From an uncultured Cellvibrio sp. (lineage in GTDB: Bacteria > Pseudomonadota > Gammaproteobacteria > Pseudomonadales > Cellvibrionaceae), in NCBI GenBank assembly GCA_946480695.1, contig CAMLKG010000020.1, positions 1 through 64,000 on the forward strand: a stretch of DNA of 64,000 nucleotides, read 5' to 3'. Each line of letters opens with the position of its first letter. The first letter of the stretch is position 1. The notes under the pieces are model-generated. The model was not told the DNA's origin, ran no database searches, and was given only the letters and a program-made list of their open reading frames with translations. This document shows, piece after piece, positions 1-11,316 of this stretch. The translations under genes were made by a program, and so were the position numbers.

Positions 1-365
1 ACATGTTACCTATCATCCCCAACCTTTTCAAAAATTTCCTTCAATCCACATGAAGGCAAGGGCTTTTTCAAATTGGCAATTTACTGAAAACAACAAACCA
101 GGCATGCTCCTTTTCCATCCAGAGGGATGCGCAATATTATTATCCTGAATACTTCGAATGATTGACTATAGTAGAAATTTCACTTTCCGAAAGTGAGCAT
201 TGTGCACCATGCCCGTACCCGGCTTTTTGCAATTCTGTTTTGGTACGAATAGCTTGCAAGCAAAATGGGGATGCCAATGGGTATACTTTCCGGCGCAATG
301 CCATTGATAAGAAGAGTAATTAGAGGGGGCAGTTCGCCCCATATGTTTCCAGCCTTGGAGAAAAC
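1..365. other. Intergenic region upstream of the CDF exporter
   Basis: No convincing gene; the open frame antisense to the start of the exporter has no protein-like character. The notable elements are a 7-3-7 palindrome at 180-196 and a short GC-rich inverted repeat (GGGGC at 326-330, GCCCC at 336-340). The ribosome-binding sequence of the next gene, GGAG, is at 357-360. Confidence 0.5.
180..196. promoter_or_regulatory. Perfect palindrome upstream of the CDF gene
   Basis: TCACTTT, three bases, AAAGTGA: a perfect 7-3-7 inverted repeat about 170 bases before the exporter's start. It could be an operator for a metal-responsive regulator, but no regulator gene is adjacent within the window, so the assignment is inference. 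Confidence 0.35.
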
Positions 366-1304
366 ATGGGCCTGACCACTCCCAAAACCTGTTATCACCC
401 CATCCACACGCAAACCAATCCGCTCGCTGAAAAAAATACCTTGCGCGCGGTGGTGCTTACAGCGGTGATGATGGTGCTGGAAATCGTTGGCGGATGGTAT
501 TACAACTCCATGGCGTTGCTCGCGGATGGCTGGCATATGAGTTCCCATGTTGTTGCCTTGGGGTTGGCGCTGGGAGCTTATGTCTTGGCGCGGCGCTATG
601 CGCAGGATGGGCGATTCAGTTTCGGTACCTGGAAACTGGAAGTATTGGGCGGTTATACCAGCGCGATTTTGTTGGTGTTAGTCGCGGTTACGATGTTGTA
701 CCACTCGATGGAGCGGTTGCTGGCGCCGGTGGCAATTATTTACGACCAGGCAATTATGTTGGCTGCTGTGGGCCTGGTGGTTAACCTGGTGTGCGCCTGG
801 TGGTTGAAAGACGGTCATCATCACGGCCATCACCATGATCATCATGACCATGCGCATCACCATCACACCCATGCAGACCACCATCACGGCGACCTGAATT
901 TGCGCGCGGCTTATATCCATGTGGTGGCAGATGCGCTTACGTCCCTGTTGGCAATTTTTGCCTTGCTAAGCGGAAAATTTTTTGGCGCTGATTGGCTTGA
1001 TCCGGTGATGGGCATTGCCGGTTCCATCCTCGTTGCAGTATGGGCGGTGGGTTTGTTGCGCGATACCGGCCGCGCTTTACTGGATGCGGAAATGGATGCA
1101 CCGGTGGTGGAAGAAATCCGCGAGGTGATTGCGGCCGCCGATGCCCAAGCGGAAATTACTGACCTCCATGTGTGGCGCATTGGCCAAAACCATTACGCGT
1201 GTATGCTCGCGCTGAAAAATGCCGGCAGTACGGATGCTGAATTTTATCGCCGGCAGCTCCAGGTCCATGAGGAATTGATCCATATCAGTATCGAATTCAA
1301 TTAA
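366..1304 (+). CDS. His-rich CDF (cation diffusion facilitator) metal exporter
   Basis: Inner-membrane divalent-metal/proton antiporter of the cation diffusion facilitator family, 312 residues. GGAG six bases before the ATG supports this start. Hydrophobic segments run through about residues 25-140 and 178-235. The metal site of the family is visible as an Asp/His group in TM2 (LLADGWHMSSH) and in TM5 (YIHVVADALT). Between them, about residues 151-176, is an extreme His/Asp-rich loop of the kind that loads Zn, Co or Ni. The C-terminal cytoplasmic domain includes ITDLHVWRIG. The His loop and domain order resemble DmeF/CzcD-type exporters; exact metal specificity cannot be read. It lies close to the czc operon but on the opposite strand, so it belongs to the same metal-resistance neighbourhood without sharing its operon. 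Confidence 0.9.
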   Translation: MGLTTPKTCYHPIHTQTNPLAEKNTLRAVVLTAVMMVLEIVGGWYYNSMALLADGWHMSSHVVALGLALGAYVLARRYAQDGRFSFGTWKLEVLGGYTSAILLVLVAVTMLYHSMERLLAPVAIIYDQAIMLAAVGLVVNLVCAWWLKDGHHHGHHHDHHDHAHHHHTHADHHHGDLNLRAAYIHVVADALTSLLAIFALLSGKFFGADWLDPVMGIAGSILVAVWAVGLLRDTGRALLDAEMDAPVVEEIREVIAAADAQAEITDLHVWRIGQNHYACMLALKNAGSTDAEFYRRQLQVHEELIHISIEFN

Positions 1305-1317
1305 TAGCCGGCTCGCG

Positions 1318-1995
1318 CTAATTAATTTCCAACGCATGCTGGAAGGTTTTTTTTCCGCGCTGGTAACGTTTTAATGCTTGCCCGTCATTAAATGCTTCCA
1401 CCAGTGCGGTATTGAAGTCATAGATTCGATTATCGCGCCCGGTTTGTTCTATCGCTGCTTCAAAACCCTGGGTATGGGCATCGGCGAGGATGGCGACCTC
1501 CTCAATCATTTCTGTTGAAATTTCCATATCGGCCGGATTGTTAAATGATTGTTCACACGCCTGCGCATCCGTCGAATGAAAGTTGCGGCAACGGAACGGG
1601 CGTACCGGATAGATACTGCATTGGTTATTTTCCAGCAACGCGCATTTCAAATTGGTGGTGAGATGTTGCCGGGGCGTCAGCGTCCGGATAATGGTTGCAT
1701 TGTTAGCGGCTTGTTCCAGTACGGAAGCCATTTTGTCCGCGCTAAAATGCCGGCTCATGTAATCCTTGATGACCAGCACTTCATGGGCCCGGGCTTCCAC
1801 TTTGTAGTAACAGCAAAATGCGCATCCGGCCTTGCAGGCGGTTTTGAGAGTGGCTCCTTCAAAAGACGTTGCGATCAAATTGTCGTAACGCTCATAAGAT
1901 TTTATTAAAGCCTTGTGGGTGTCCTTGCTGTTTTTTAATTGCGTCGCCGCGCGCTGGTATTCCTGTTGGGCCGCACTTTGGAAAATATCGGTCAT
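1318..1995 (-). CDS. YkgJ-family cysteine cluster protein
   Basis: 225-residue soluble protein with the cysteine pattern of the YkgJ/UPF0153 family (putative zinc- or iron-chelating domain). Visible cysteines are in CKAGCAFCCYY (about residues 54-64) and then CSIYPVRPFRCRNFHSTDAQAC (split here as CSIYPVRPFRC and NFHSTDAQAC) near the middle. The family is proposed to bind a metal or Fe-S cluster, but its reaction is unknown. It converges on the CDF exporter with 13 bases between stops. The ATG at 1995 has no strong ribosome-binding site. Family assignment is secure; function is not. Confidence 0.85.
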   Translation of the reverse strand: MTDIFQSAAQQEYQRAATQLKNSKDTHKALIKSYERYDNLIATSFEGATLKTACKAGCAFCCYYKVEARAHEVLVIKDYMSRHFSADKMASVLEQAANNATIIRTLTPRQHLTTNLKCALLENNQCSIYPVRPFRCRNFHSTDAQACEQSFNNPADMEISTEMIEEVAILADAHTQGFEAAIEQTGRDNRIYDFNTALVEAFNDGQALKRYQRGKKTFQHALEIN

Positions 1996-2048
1996 GATGT
2001 AAAAAATGGATTAATGATTGTAGTGAGGGTTGAGCGCAAATTATAGGG

Positions 2049-2078
2049 GAAAAAACAGGCGGCCCGCAGTGCCGCCTT
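2049..2078 (-). terminator. Rho-independent terminator
   Basis: On the minus strand a stem AGGCGGC / GCCGCCT with a 7-base loop is followed by a run of six T (2050-2055). It lies about 70 bases beyond the stop of the endonuclease-like remnant and about 155 bases beyond the czcA stop. It would end the czc transcript and may originally have belonged to the remnant gene. Confidence 0.7.
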
Positions 2079-2146
2079 GAAGGAAATAATGTTTATAGGA
2101 ATTTAAATATCCCAAATAAAACCAATGTTCAAGGGCTTGTTTTAAT

Positions 2147-5358
<3,212 letters not shown>

Positions 5359-6609
5359 CTAGTGATCGTGGCTCGCCCCGGATTTCTCCAGGTCGGCTTT
5401 CAGGACGTAAGCGTTTTCCACCACGTATTCATCGCCTGCGGTTAACCCGCCGAGCACTTCCGTGTAATGGCCATCGCTGCGGCCCAATTCCAACGGGCGG
5501 ATTTCATAGGTATCAACGCCCGGCGAAGTATTACTGACCTTGATAAACACTACCTGCCAATCGCGGAAGCCTTGCAGCGCCCGGTTATCCACCCGCAACC
5601 TGACCGGCGTTTCGGCGGTGGTAACCCAGGCTTCCACCGCCTGGTTAGGCACCCAGGCGCCGGCGCTGTTATCGAGCGGCGCATGGACTTCGAGGGTGGG
5701 TGTTTCACCGTGACGCGGGGTGATGTATTCAATACGGGTGTGCGCCCGCCGCCCGTTGGCGTGGATGTCGATTGGCTGGCCGGTTTTGACCTGTCCTGCA
5801 TCCCTTGGGAAAACCTGTAAATGCAGCTCCAGCACCCGCTCATCCAATACGCTGAACAGGATGCGGTCGGCGGTGAACTCACCGGGATTCGCGTGACGCT
5901 CCACGACCCTGCCCCCAATGGGCGATAACAACGGATATTCGCGCAGGCTCTCGTTGGATTCGACCATCGCCAGCACATCCCCGGCCTTGACATGGCTGCC
6001 GATCGTCGGCTTCACCGAGCGGATCAAACCGGGATAGCGCGCCTGTATGTGGCTAATGCGTACCGGGTCGGCAACCAGGTTGCCGTAGAGCTTGATGCGC
6101 TCGTGCAATACGCCGTGCGTGGCACGCGCCGTGGCCAGGCCCGAAGCGTCCGCGATGGTAGCGCCGAGGCTGATCCGGCCTTCGTAGGAGGGATAGCTCC
6201 ATTGGTAACGCTGTCCCTTATGGGTGGCGGTGACTTCCACATCAAAGGAATGGGGTTCCTCGACGACACCCTGGCCGCGCAAATAATTATCCTGCGGGGT
6301 AAAAGCGAAGTTATCCACCCTGCCCCCAAGGCGGGTTAGCTGCACGGCCAATTGCCATTGCCCGGGTTCAAGCGGCTTGCCCGCCAGGCTTGCCCAGGCG
6401 CGGTATTCCGGTGGCACACCCTGCTCGAAAATCGCCAGTTCCACTGCGAAGTCACCCTGCTCCAGCAAGCGGCCATTGTGCGGGCCCCTGGCAATGTCAG
6501 TTTGTGCGTCGGGTTCGCCATGCCCATCGCCATGATCGCCGGAAGCGACAAGCAGGGGCGGCCAGCCGAAAATAACGATTAAGGATAAGGTTTTGATGAG
6601 GTTATTCAT
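5359..6609 (-). CDS. czcB: CzcB-type periplasmic adaptor of the metal efflux pump
   Basis: 416-residue membrane-fusion (HlyD/RND adaptor) subunit linking the CzcA pump to the outer-membrane channel. An N-terminal hydrophobic signal (about residues 5-24) is followed by a His/Asp-rich stretch (SGDHGDGHGEPDA). The barrel-sandwich/lipoyl half-motif is visible as GSHVKAGDVLAMVES and SPIGGRVVERHANPGE. The C-terminus ends in SGASHDH, another possible metal-binding tail. Both His-rich ends suit a zinc/cobalt-type adaptor. Its start overlaps the end of czcC by 8 bases, indicating translational coupling. Confidence 0.92.
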   Translation of the reverse strand: MNNLIKTLSLIVIFGWPPLLVASGDHGDGHGEPDAQTDIARGPHNGRLLEQGDFAVELAIFEQGVPPEYRAWASLAGKPLEPGQWQLAVQLTRLGGRVDNFAFTPQDNYLRGQGVVEEPHSFDVEVTATHKGQRYQWSYPSYEGRISLGATIADASGLATARATHGVLHERIKLYGNLVADPVRISHIQARYPGLIRSVKPTIGSHVKAGDVLAMVESNESLREYPLLSPIGGRVVERHANPGEFTADRILFSVLDERVLELHLQVFPRDAGQVKTGQPIDIHANGRRAHTRIEYITPRHGETPTLEVHAPLDNSAGAWVPNQAVEAWVTTAETPVRLRVDNRALQGFRDWQVVFIKVSNTSPGVDTYEIRPLELGRSDGHYTEVLGGLTAGDEYVVENAYVLKADLEKSGASHDH

Positions 6610-7876
6610 TGGGGTGCTCCTCTTGGGAAGCCGCGGTGGCCGGGGCGGATGCGGTCAGGCGCTCCAGTTCGATGCGGGTTGCGTGGGCGCGCAGGGCGGC
6701 GTTGATAAGTTCGGCGCGGGCTTCCAGCAATTCACGCTGGGCCATCGCCAGTTCAAGCGAGCTGTAGCGCCCCTGTCCAAAGGCGGCGGCGGTTGCGCGG
6801 CTGGCATCCTCCAGCAGCGGCACAATGTGGTCGCGCAGGGTCAGGGCTTCGTCCAGCGCTTGCCGGTGGGCCAGGAATGTCTGGTGCAAACGGGTCTGCA
6901 ACTGGCCCAGGGCGGCGCCTTCGGCGAATCGGGCGGCCTCATGTTCCGCGCGCGCCGCCTGCCGTGCACCGCTTGCCCGCGTTCCACTGGCCAGGGGGAG
7001 GCTCAGGCCCAGTACCAGCGCGGTGTCGTTATCCTGTTGCAACTGGCGTATACCGGCAGTCCATCCCAATGCGGGCCTGCTCTCGCTATCCACTTTGCGC
7101 AATTCGGCGGCGCGCAGCCGAGTGGCGTCACCCAGGAGTGCGACATCGGGGTTCTGCGCCAGCCGGGCTTGCCATTCGGTAAGGGGTTTTGGGTTAGTCA
7201 GCGCTAACAAATCGCCTTGGGCGCCGGTGAAATCCGGAGTCGGGTCCGCCCAAAAAGCGCTGAGCTGCAAGGCTTCGGTTTGCGCCTGTTGGCGGGCTTG
7301 ATCCAGCGAAATCCGTGTGCGCGCCAGCGCGGCGCGGGCGCGCATCAGTTCGGCCTGGGGAGTGCTGCCCGCCTGCACCCGTTTCACCAGGCTATCCACC
7401 AATGCCTGCGCCAGCTGCTCCGCTTCCTCGCCCAGGTGCAAATGTTCCCGGGCGGCGAGCAGGGAGATAAAGCGGTAATTGAGCGCGGCGACCAAATCCA
7501 GTACCGCCATCCGCTGCTCGGTCTCCAGTTGTTGCTGGCGTGCTGTAACCACACCCATGCGCGCGTCGCGTCGGCCACCCAGTTCCACTACCGACGAAAA
7601 GGAGAGTGTCACCTCGGCGGCATCGACACCGGAAAATGCCCCGGAACCGGCGAGGTTTTCAGCTTCCAGGTGCAGGCGGGTTTCCGGCCGCAAGCGGGCC
7701 GTCGCCTGTTCACCATCCAATACATTGCGACGGAATTTATACCCTGCTAACGCCGGGTTGTGTTGCAGGCCAAGGCGCACAGCCTGCGACAAGGTAATTT
7801 CCTGGGCCGGTAATACCGGCGCGAAAGTCATACAGGCACTGGCGATTAATACCAATGCGGGAAACGAGGGTTTCAT
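6602..7876 (-). CDS. czcC: CzcC/TolC-type outer-membrane efflux channel
   Basis: Outer-membrane factor completing the tripartite metal efflux pump. The frame opens at 7915, but ATG 7876 is preferred because AGGA lies six bases before it and the protein then begins with a clean signal peptide ending near PVLPAQ. Mature sequence starts with the TolC-family repeat (ITLSQAVRLGLQHNPAL) and has long helical regions rich in Ala, Leu, Gln and Arg, as in the periplasmic tunnel. Length is about 424 residues, normal for CzcC. It follows the small His-rich gene and overlaps czcB by 8 bases. Confidence 0.9.
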   Translation of the reverse strand: MKPSFPALVLIASACMTFAPVLPAQEITLSQAVRLGLQHNPALAGYKFRRNVLDGEQATARLRPETRLHLEAENLAGSGAFSGVDAAEVTLSFSSVVELGGRRDARMGVVTARQQQLETEQRMAVLDLVAALNYRFISLLAAREHLHLGEEAEQLAQALVDSLVKRVQAGSTPQAELMRARAALARTRISLDQARQQAQTEALQLSAFWADPTPDFTGAQGDLLALTNPKPLTEWQARLAQNPDVALLGDATRLRAAELRKVDSESRPALGWTAGIRQLQQDNDTALVLGLSLPLASGTRASGARQAARAEHEAARFAEGAALGQLQTRLHQTFLAHRQALDEALTLRDHIVPLLEDASRATAAAFGQGRYSSLELAMAQRELLEARAELINAALRAHATRIELERLTASAPATAASQEEHPNE

Positions 7877-7953
7877 AATGAATCCTGCCTTTATTGCGCC
7901 CTGGGCGCAGGTCATTTATCCGAACTGCCTTGGCAGTTCCTGCGGAAAAATAA

Positions 7954-8325
7954 TCAGGCAGCTAACGGCGGGGCACGCAATAACGGCCGAGTATGGGGCG
8001 GGCTAGCGGGAGGAAAAAATAGGTAGCGGGTGGCGGGGGGATGCCGGGTACGGAAGATTGGCAACAGGGACAGTACGGCGAGCAATATCGCCCCAACGTC
8101 TATTTTGCCCACTTTGGCGATTACCAATTGCAGCAACTCCACATCCGCGTCCAGGTGCTCTTCACCCGGATGGTGGTCGTGGGGGCTGTGTCCATCCACA
8201 TGCATATGCACCGACACCGGCGGCTCCTGCCCGTCAAAGCAAAAATGCCCGTGCAAGCCTATACAGTTGCCAAGCAACCACAGGAACAGGGCGATAAACG
8301 CAAATTGATGGGAGGATTTGTGCAT
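7954..8325 (-). CDS. Small His-rich membrane/periplasmic protein heading the czc operon
   Basis: First gene of the czcCBA transcription unit, about 123 residues from ATG 8325; the frame also extends to a GTG at 8406 without a ribosome-binding site. It has an N-terminal hydrophobic signal (FAFIALFLWLLGNCIG), then a periplasmic His/Asp-rich patch (HMHVDGHSPHDHH), a second hydrophobic stretch (VGAILLAVLSLLPIF) and a Pro/Arg-rich tail. Small His-rich proteins before czcC are known in other czc systems and are thought to buffer or sense metal, but this one was not matched to a named family. The role is inferred from position and histidines. Confidence 0.65.
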   Translation of the reverse strand: MHKSSHQFAFIALFLWLLGNCIGLHGHFCFDGQEPPVSVHMHVDGHSPHDHHPGEEHLDADVELLQLVIAKVGKIDVGAILLAVLSLLPIFRTRHPPATRYLFFPPASPPHTRPLLRAPPLAA

Positions 8326-8410
8326 GGGAATTGCCAGGGTCCAGGTTGCGCAAGCATAAAGACGCTCGCGGTGCAGGGCAACTGTTCCGGGCGCAAAAGC
8401 ATTCACAAAT

Positions 8411-9097
8411 TCAATGTTGGAAGTTGTAAATACCGTCCAGGCTTTTAGTGCTCAACCCCTGCCCCGGTAGTGATGCGAGGAAGCCGGGCAGGTAACGCAA
8501 CAAATTATCGGGGCGGTTATGGTCGCGCTGGCCGTCGTGCATAAGCACAATATCGCCTGCCTTAATGCGCCCTAACCGGGTGCGGATGCCGCTGGCGTTT
8601 CCCAATAGGCCCCAATCGATAATACTGTGGTTCCATAACACCGTGGCCATGTTGTTGCGGGCGGCTTGCTGGCGCATGGCCAGGCGCAAGCGCCCGTAGG
8701 GCGGGCGAAACCAGCGTGGGCGTACGCCGGTGATTTGCTCGATGATGGCGGATGTTTTTTCCACTTCCTGTTTAGCGATCTCCTCCGCGGTAAACCACGG
8801 ATGCGGATGGCTGTAGGTGTGGTTACCTACGCTGTGGCCCTCCGCGACCATACGCTCAACCAAATGCGGATATTTTTCCGCGGCCTCACCCAACACAAAA
8901 AACGTTGCCTTGGCATGGTAGGCCGCTAACACATCCAATATCGCCGGTGTATAGACGGGGTCCGGTCCATCGTCAAAGGTCAGGCACACGGCGCGGGCGG
9001 TTTGCCCCAGGGTTGCGGTCGAGCGAATAGGCTTTTGCAGCAGCGTATCGCTTCCGTGTAATGCAACGTTATGATTGGCTTGGTTGAAGTGCATCAT
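8411..9097 (-). CDS. Polysaccharide deacetylase (NodB homology, CE4)
   Basis: 228-residue metal-dependent polysaccharide deacetylase. The CE4 motifs are all visible: TFDDGPD (catalytic base and metal Asp), HSVGNHTYSHP (metal His pair), RWFRPPYG and DIVLMHDG. Family members remove N- or O-acetyl groups from chitin-like, peptidoglycan or exopolysaccharide chains. No signal peptide is evident, so a cytoplasmic or intermediate-linked substrate is possible. Its ATG lies inside the previous gene (29-base overlap), and it ends a three-gene unit with the YkoP-like protein and the glycosyltransferase, which suggests a shared glycoconjugate pathway. Confidence 0.9.
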   Translation of the reverse strand: MMHFNQANHNVALHGSDTLLQKPIRSTATLGQTARAVCLTFDDGPDPVYTPAILDVLAAYHAKATFFVLGEAAEKYPHLVERMVAEGHSVGNHTYSHPHPWFTAEEIAKQEVEKTSAIIEQITGVRPRWFRPPYGRLRLAMRQQAARNNMATVLWNHSIIDWGLLGNASGIRTRLGRIKAGDIVLMHDGQRDHNRPDNLLRYLPGFLASLPGQGLSTKSLDGIYNFQH

Positions 9098-9638
9098 GTT
9101 CTGGTTCCCTGGAAAAATGTTTCAGCAAATTGTGTCTGGTTAACCAATAGGCATGGGGCTGGATACGTTTGCCTTCGCGTTCTGCCACCTGGGGAAAAAA
9201 CGCTTTTAACAACAACCGGAAATAATATTTGCGTATGCGCGTCAGGGCGGAATCCGGAAGCTGCTCAATCAGGAAACCAAATTTCTCCCCATGGGGCGGC
9301 AGCCAGCTAATGCCGTGGAATGCCTTTACCTGCATTAATTTTTCGTGGCGATGGAGGTCTTGCGCGAGTTTGGCCAGCGACGCAAAAATGAGTTTGCGAA
9401 AGTGCAATGCGTTGCGCACATAATTATGCGACGGCGACGAAAAGCATTCGCGGTTGAAATGCAGGATGGCCAGCGCATCGCCCGGTTCGATCCAGGTACC
9501 GTCGTTCATAATGCGGCGTTTGCCGGAAAAATGTTCGAATGAAAAGCTGATCAAATCATCAAATTTTTCCACGTTATGCCGGTATCGCCACCAGGCGTCA
9601 TACCAGCTCATACATTGGTAAAATAATCCGCTGCGCAT
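9069..9638 (-). CDS. YkoP-like protein in a glycosyltransferase/deacetylase unit
   Basis: 189-residue basic, aromatic-rich protein of unknown activity. Its text (FDDLISFSFEHFSGKR, GTWIEPGDALAILHFN, GISWLPPHGEKFGF) resembles the YkoP-like domain that I recall near MGDG-synthase-like transferases and deacetylases in Bacillus; that match is from memory and moderate. There is no signal peptide or clear membrane segment. It sits three bases after the glycosyltransferase and overlaps the deacetylase by 29 bases. Co-occurrence suggests a role in making or handling the same glycolipid or sugar polymer. Confidence 0.6.
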   Translation of the reverse strand: MRSGLFYQCMSWYDAWWRYRHNVEKFDDLISFSFEHFSGKRRIMNDGTWIEPGDALAILHFNRECFSSPSHNYVRNALHFRKLIFASLAKLAQDLHRHEKLMQVKAFHGISWLPPHGEKFGFLIEQLPDSALTRIRKYYFRLLLKAFFPQVAEREGKRIQPHAYWLTRHNLLKHFSREPEHDALQPSQS

Positions 9639-9641
9639 AAT

Positions 9642-10988
9642 TTATTTCCGCAAATGGGTGACCGGTGCAGGTTGGTGCTTTTTCAAGCCGAGCAAAATTT
9701 CCAGTTCGGCGACCAGGCTGCTCGCCGCCTGGGGGTGGCCCAGGTGTGCGGCGTTAGCACCCATTTTTTCCAGTTGGGGTTTATTGCTGAATAAACGACT
9801 CACGGTGTTGGAAAGCCCCGGCAATTCCACGTGTAAACCCGCTGCATTTTTTTCCAGGAAATTAACGTTATGCATTTCCTGCCCACCCAAACAGCAGGTG
9901 GCGATAAACGGCTTGCCGCAGGCCAGTGACTCACTCACCGTTAACCCGCCGGGCTTGCCCACAACAATATCGGCGGCGCAAAACAAATCGCGCATATCAG
10001 TACGCCAACCGAATAAATGGAAACGGCCCTGGTAATTAGCGGCGAGTTGTTGCAGTTTTTCGTTATCGGCCGCATTGCTTCCGGCAGTAACCAACAATTG
10101 GTAATAATGGTCCCGGTCATCCATTAATTGTTGCAGCGCGTCAGCCACGCCAATGCCGCATTGGCCACCGGTAATAAGAATGGTGGGATGGGGCCCAAGG
10201 CCGAGGTTTTTGCGCGCTTGCGCTTGCGTCGGCAAGTTTTCAAATGCGGGAATCAAGGGGATGCCCGTTACGCGAATACGGTTCGCCGGCACACCCTTCT
10301 GCCGCAGCGCCTCGGCGACATTGTCGTGGCCCACACAATATAGCGTGGTGGTATCGCGCACCCAAACACCATGCACACCATAATCCGTTAACACACCGAT
10401 GACCGGTTGGGTGATGATGCCTTTTTTTACATAGCGCGCTAACAAAGCGTTGGGATACATTTGCGTAGCGACAATGCAATCCGGGTTGTAATCACTGACG
10501 AATTTTTTTACGCGTGAGGAGAGGATTCGAAAAATCAATGCCAGCAACCCATGCAGGAGCAGGCGCCCCGCAGGTGTTTTATGTCGATTGCAAATACCGT
10601 TAATCAAGGTATTCAACAAAGCGCCATCAAGGTTCTTATAGTAGACCGGCAATGAAAAACGGGACCGTTCAAATTCTTCGGGGTACGAGCGACGCTGTTG
10701 CTCCGTTAAAAAATCCACCAGCGTTTGGTCCGCGGGGATTTTACCCGCGAGTTGTCGATACAAATTCTTATCGAGGTTATACAGCTTTTGGTACAAATCG
10801 GGATGTTCCGCCGTCATGCGCAAATAACCATCTTGCAATGCGGCGCTGGCTTGCGGATCAAGTAATTGGGTTACATCCAGGTAACGGGTTTCCATGTAGG
10901 GATATTCCCGCTGCAACGCCGCACCAATGGCTTCGGCCGCACGCGTATGCCCGTAACCGGGGCTGGAAGTGAGAAAAAGTACTTTCAT
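9642..10988 (-). CDS. MGDG-synthase/UgtP-like glycosyltransferase
   Basis: Glycosyltransferase of the GT28/MGDG-synthase type. It begins MKVLFLTSSPGYGHTRAAEA, the N-terminal acceptor-binding motif, and carries the C-terminal nucleotide-sugar motif GKPGGLTVSESLACGKP. Family members transfer glucose or galactose to diacylglycerol, or GlcNAc in the related MurG group. The frame extends to 11039, but ATG 10988 is preferred because it places the family motif at the N-terminus, with GGGA about eight bases ahead. It is the first gene of the three-gene unit with the YkoP-like protein and deacetylase. Substrate cannot be read from sequence. Confidence 0.85.
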   Translation of the reverse strand: MKVLFLTSSPGYGHTRAAEAIGAALQREYPYMETRYLDVTQLLDPQASAALQDGYLRMTAEHPDLYQKLYNLDKNLYRQLAGKIPADQTLVDFLTEQQRRSYPEEFERSRFSLPVYYKNLDGALLNTLINGICNRHKTPAGRLLLHGLLALIFRILSSRVKKFVSDYNPDCIVATQMYPNALLARYVKKGIITQPVIGVLTDYGVHGVWVRDTTTLYCVGHDNVAEALRQKGVPANRIRVTGIPLIPAFENLPTQAQARKNLGLGPHPTILITGGQCGIGVADALQQLMDDRDHYYQLLVTAGSNAADNEKLQQLAANYQGRFHLFGWRTDMRDLFCAADIVVGKPGGLTVSESLACGKPFIATCCLGGQEMHNVNFLEKNAAGLHVELPGLSNTVSRLFSNKPQLEKMGANAAHLGHPQAASSLVAELEILLGLKKHQPAPVTHLRK

Positions 10989-11316
10989 AAAGTGTTCCCT
11001 ATCAAAGCCGGGCAAAAATGCCTGGCTAACCTGTTGCATTTATTCACTGTTCACTGCGCCATTTTTCTGCACTACTCGCACGCGAATAAAATTTTACAAA
11101 ACGTGTAAAAAAATCATTGCTCCATGTCGCGTATTAAAGCTTTTTGTTATTTGCGGCAGATGTTCTTACGACAAAAGGGCATTGAGGGCAAAATCCTTGC
11201 AAGAGGTTTACCAAATAGTAGAACACGGAAATTATTTTGCTGTTGTAGGGCGCGACAAAAGCGCGATAAGTATAAAAAAGATAAGTAAAACCATTCTGTA
11301 ATTGGCGGACCGGAAA
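10989..11316. other. Intergenic region with palindrome before the glycosyltransferase unit
   Basis: No supported gene; short basic open frames here lack protein character. It is AT-rich and should hold the promoter of the minus-strand glycosyltransferase unit. The only strong element seen is the inverted repeat at 11092-11110, listed separately. Confidence 0.5.
11092..11110. promoter_or_regulatory. TTTTACA-N5-TGTAAAA palindrome
   Basis: A perfect 7-5-7 inverted repeat about 105 bases upstream of the glycosyltransferase start. It has the symmetry of an operator for a dimeric repressor. No regulator lies next to it, so the regulator is unknown. Confidence 0.45.

Noticed and set aside
180..548. 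122-codon minus-strand frame opposite the CDF gene start
   Set aside because: Mostly antisense to a certain gene and without family similarity.
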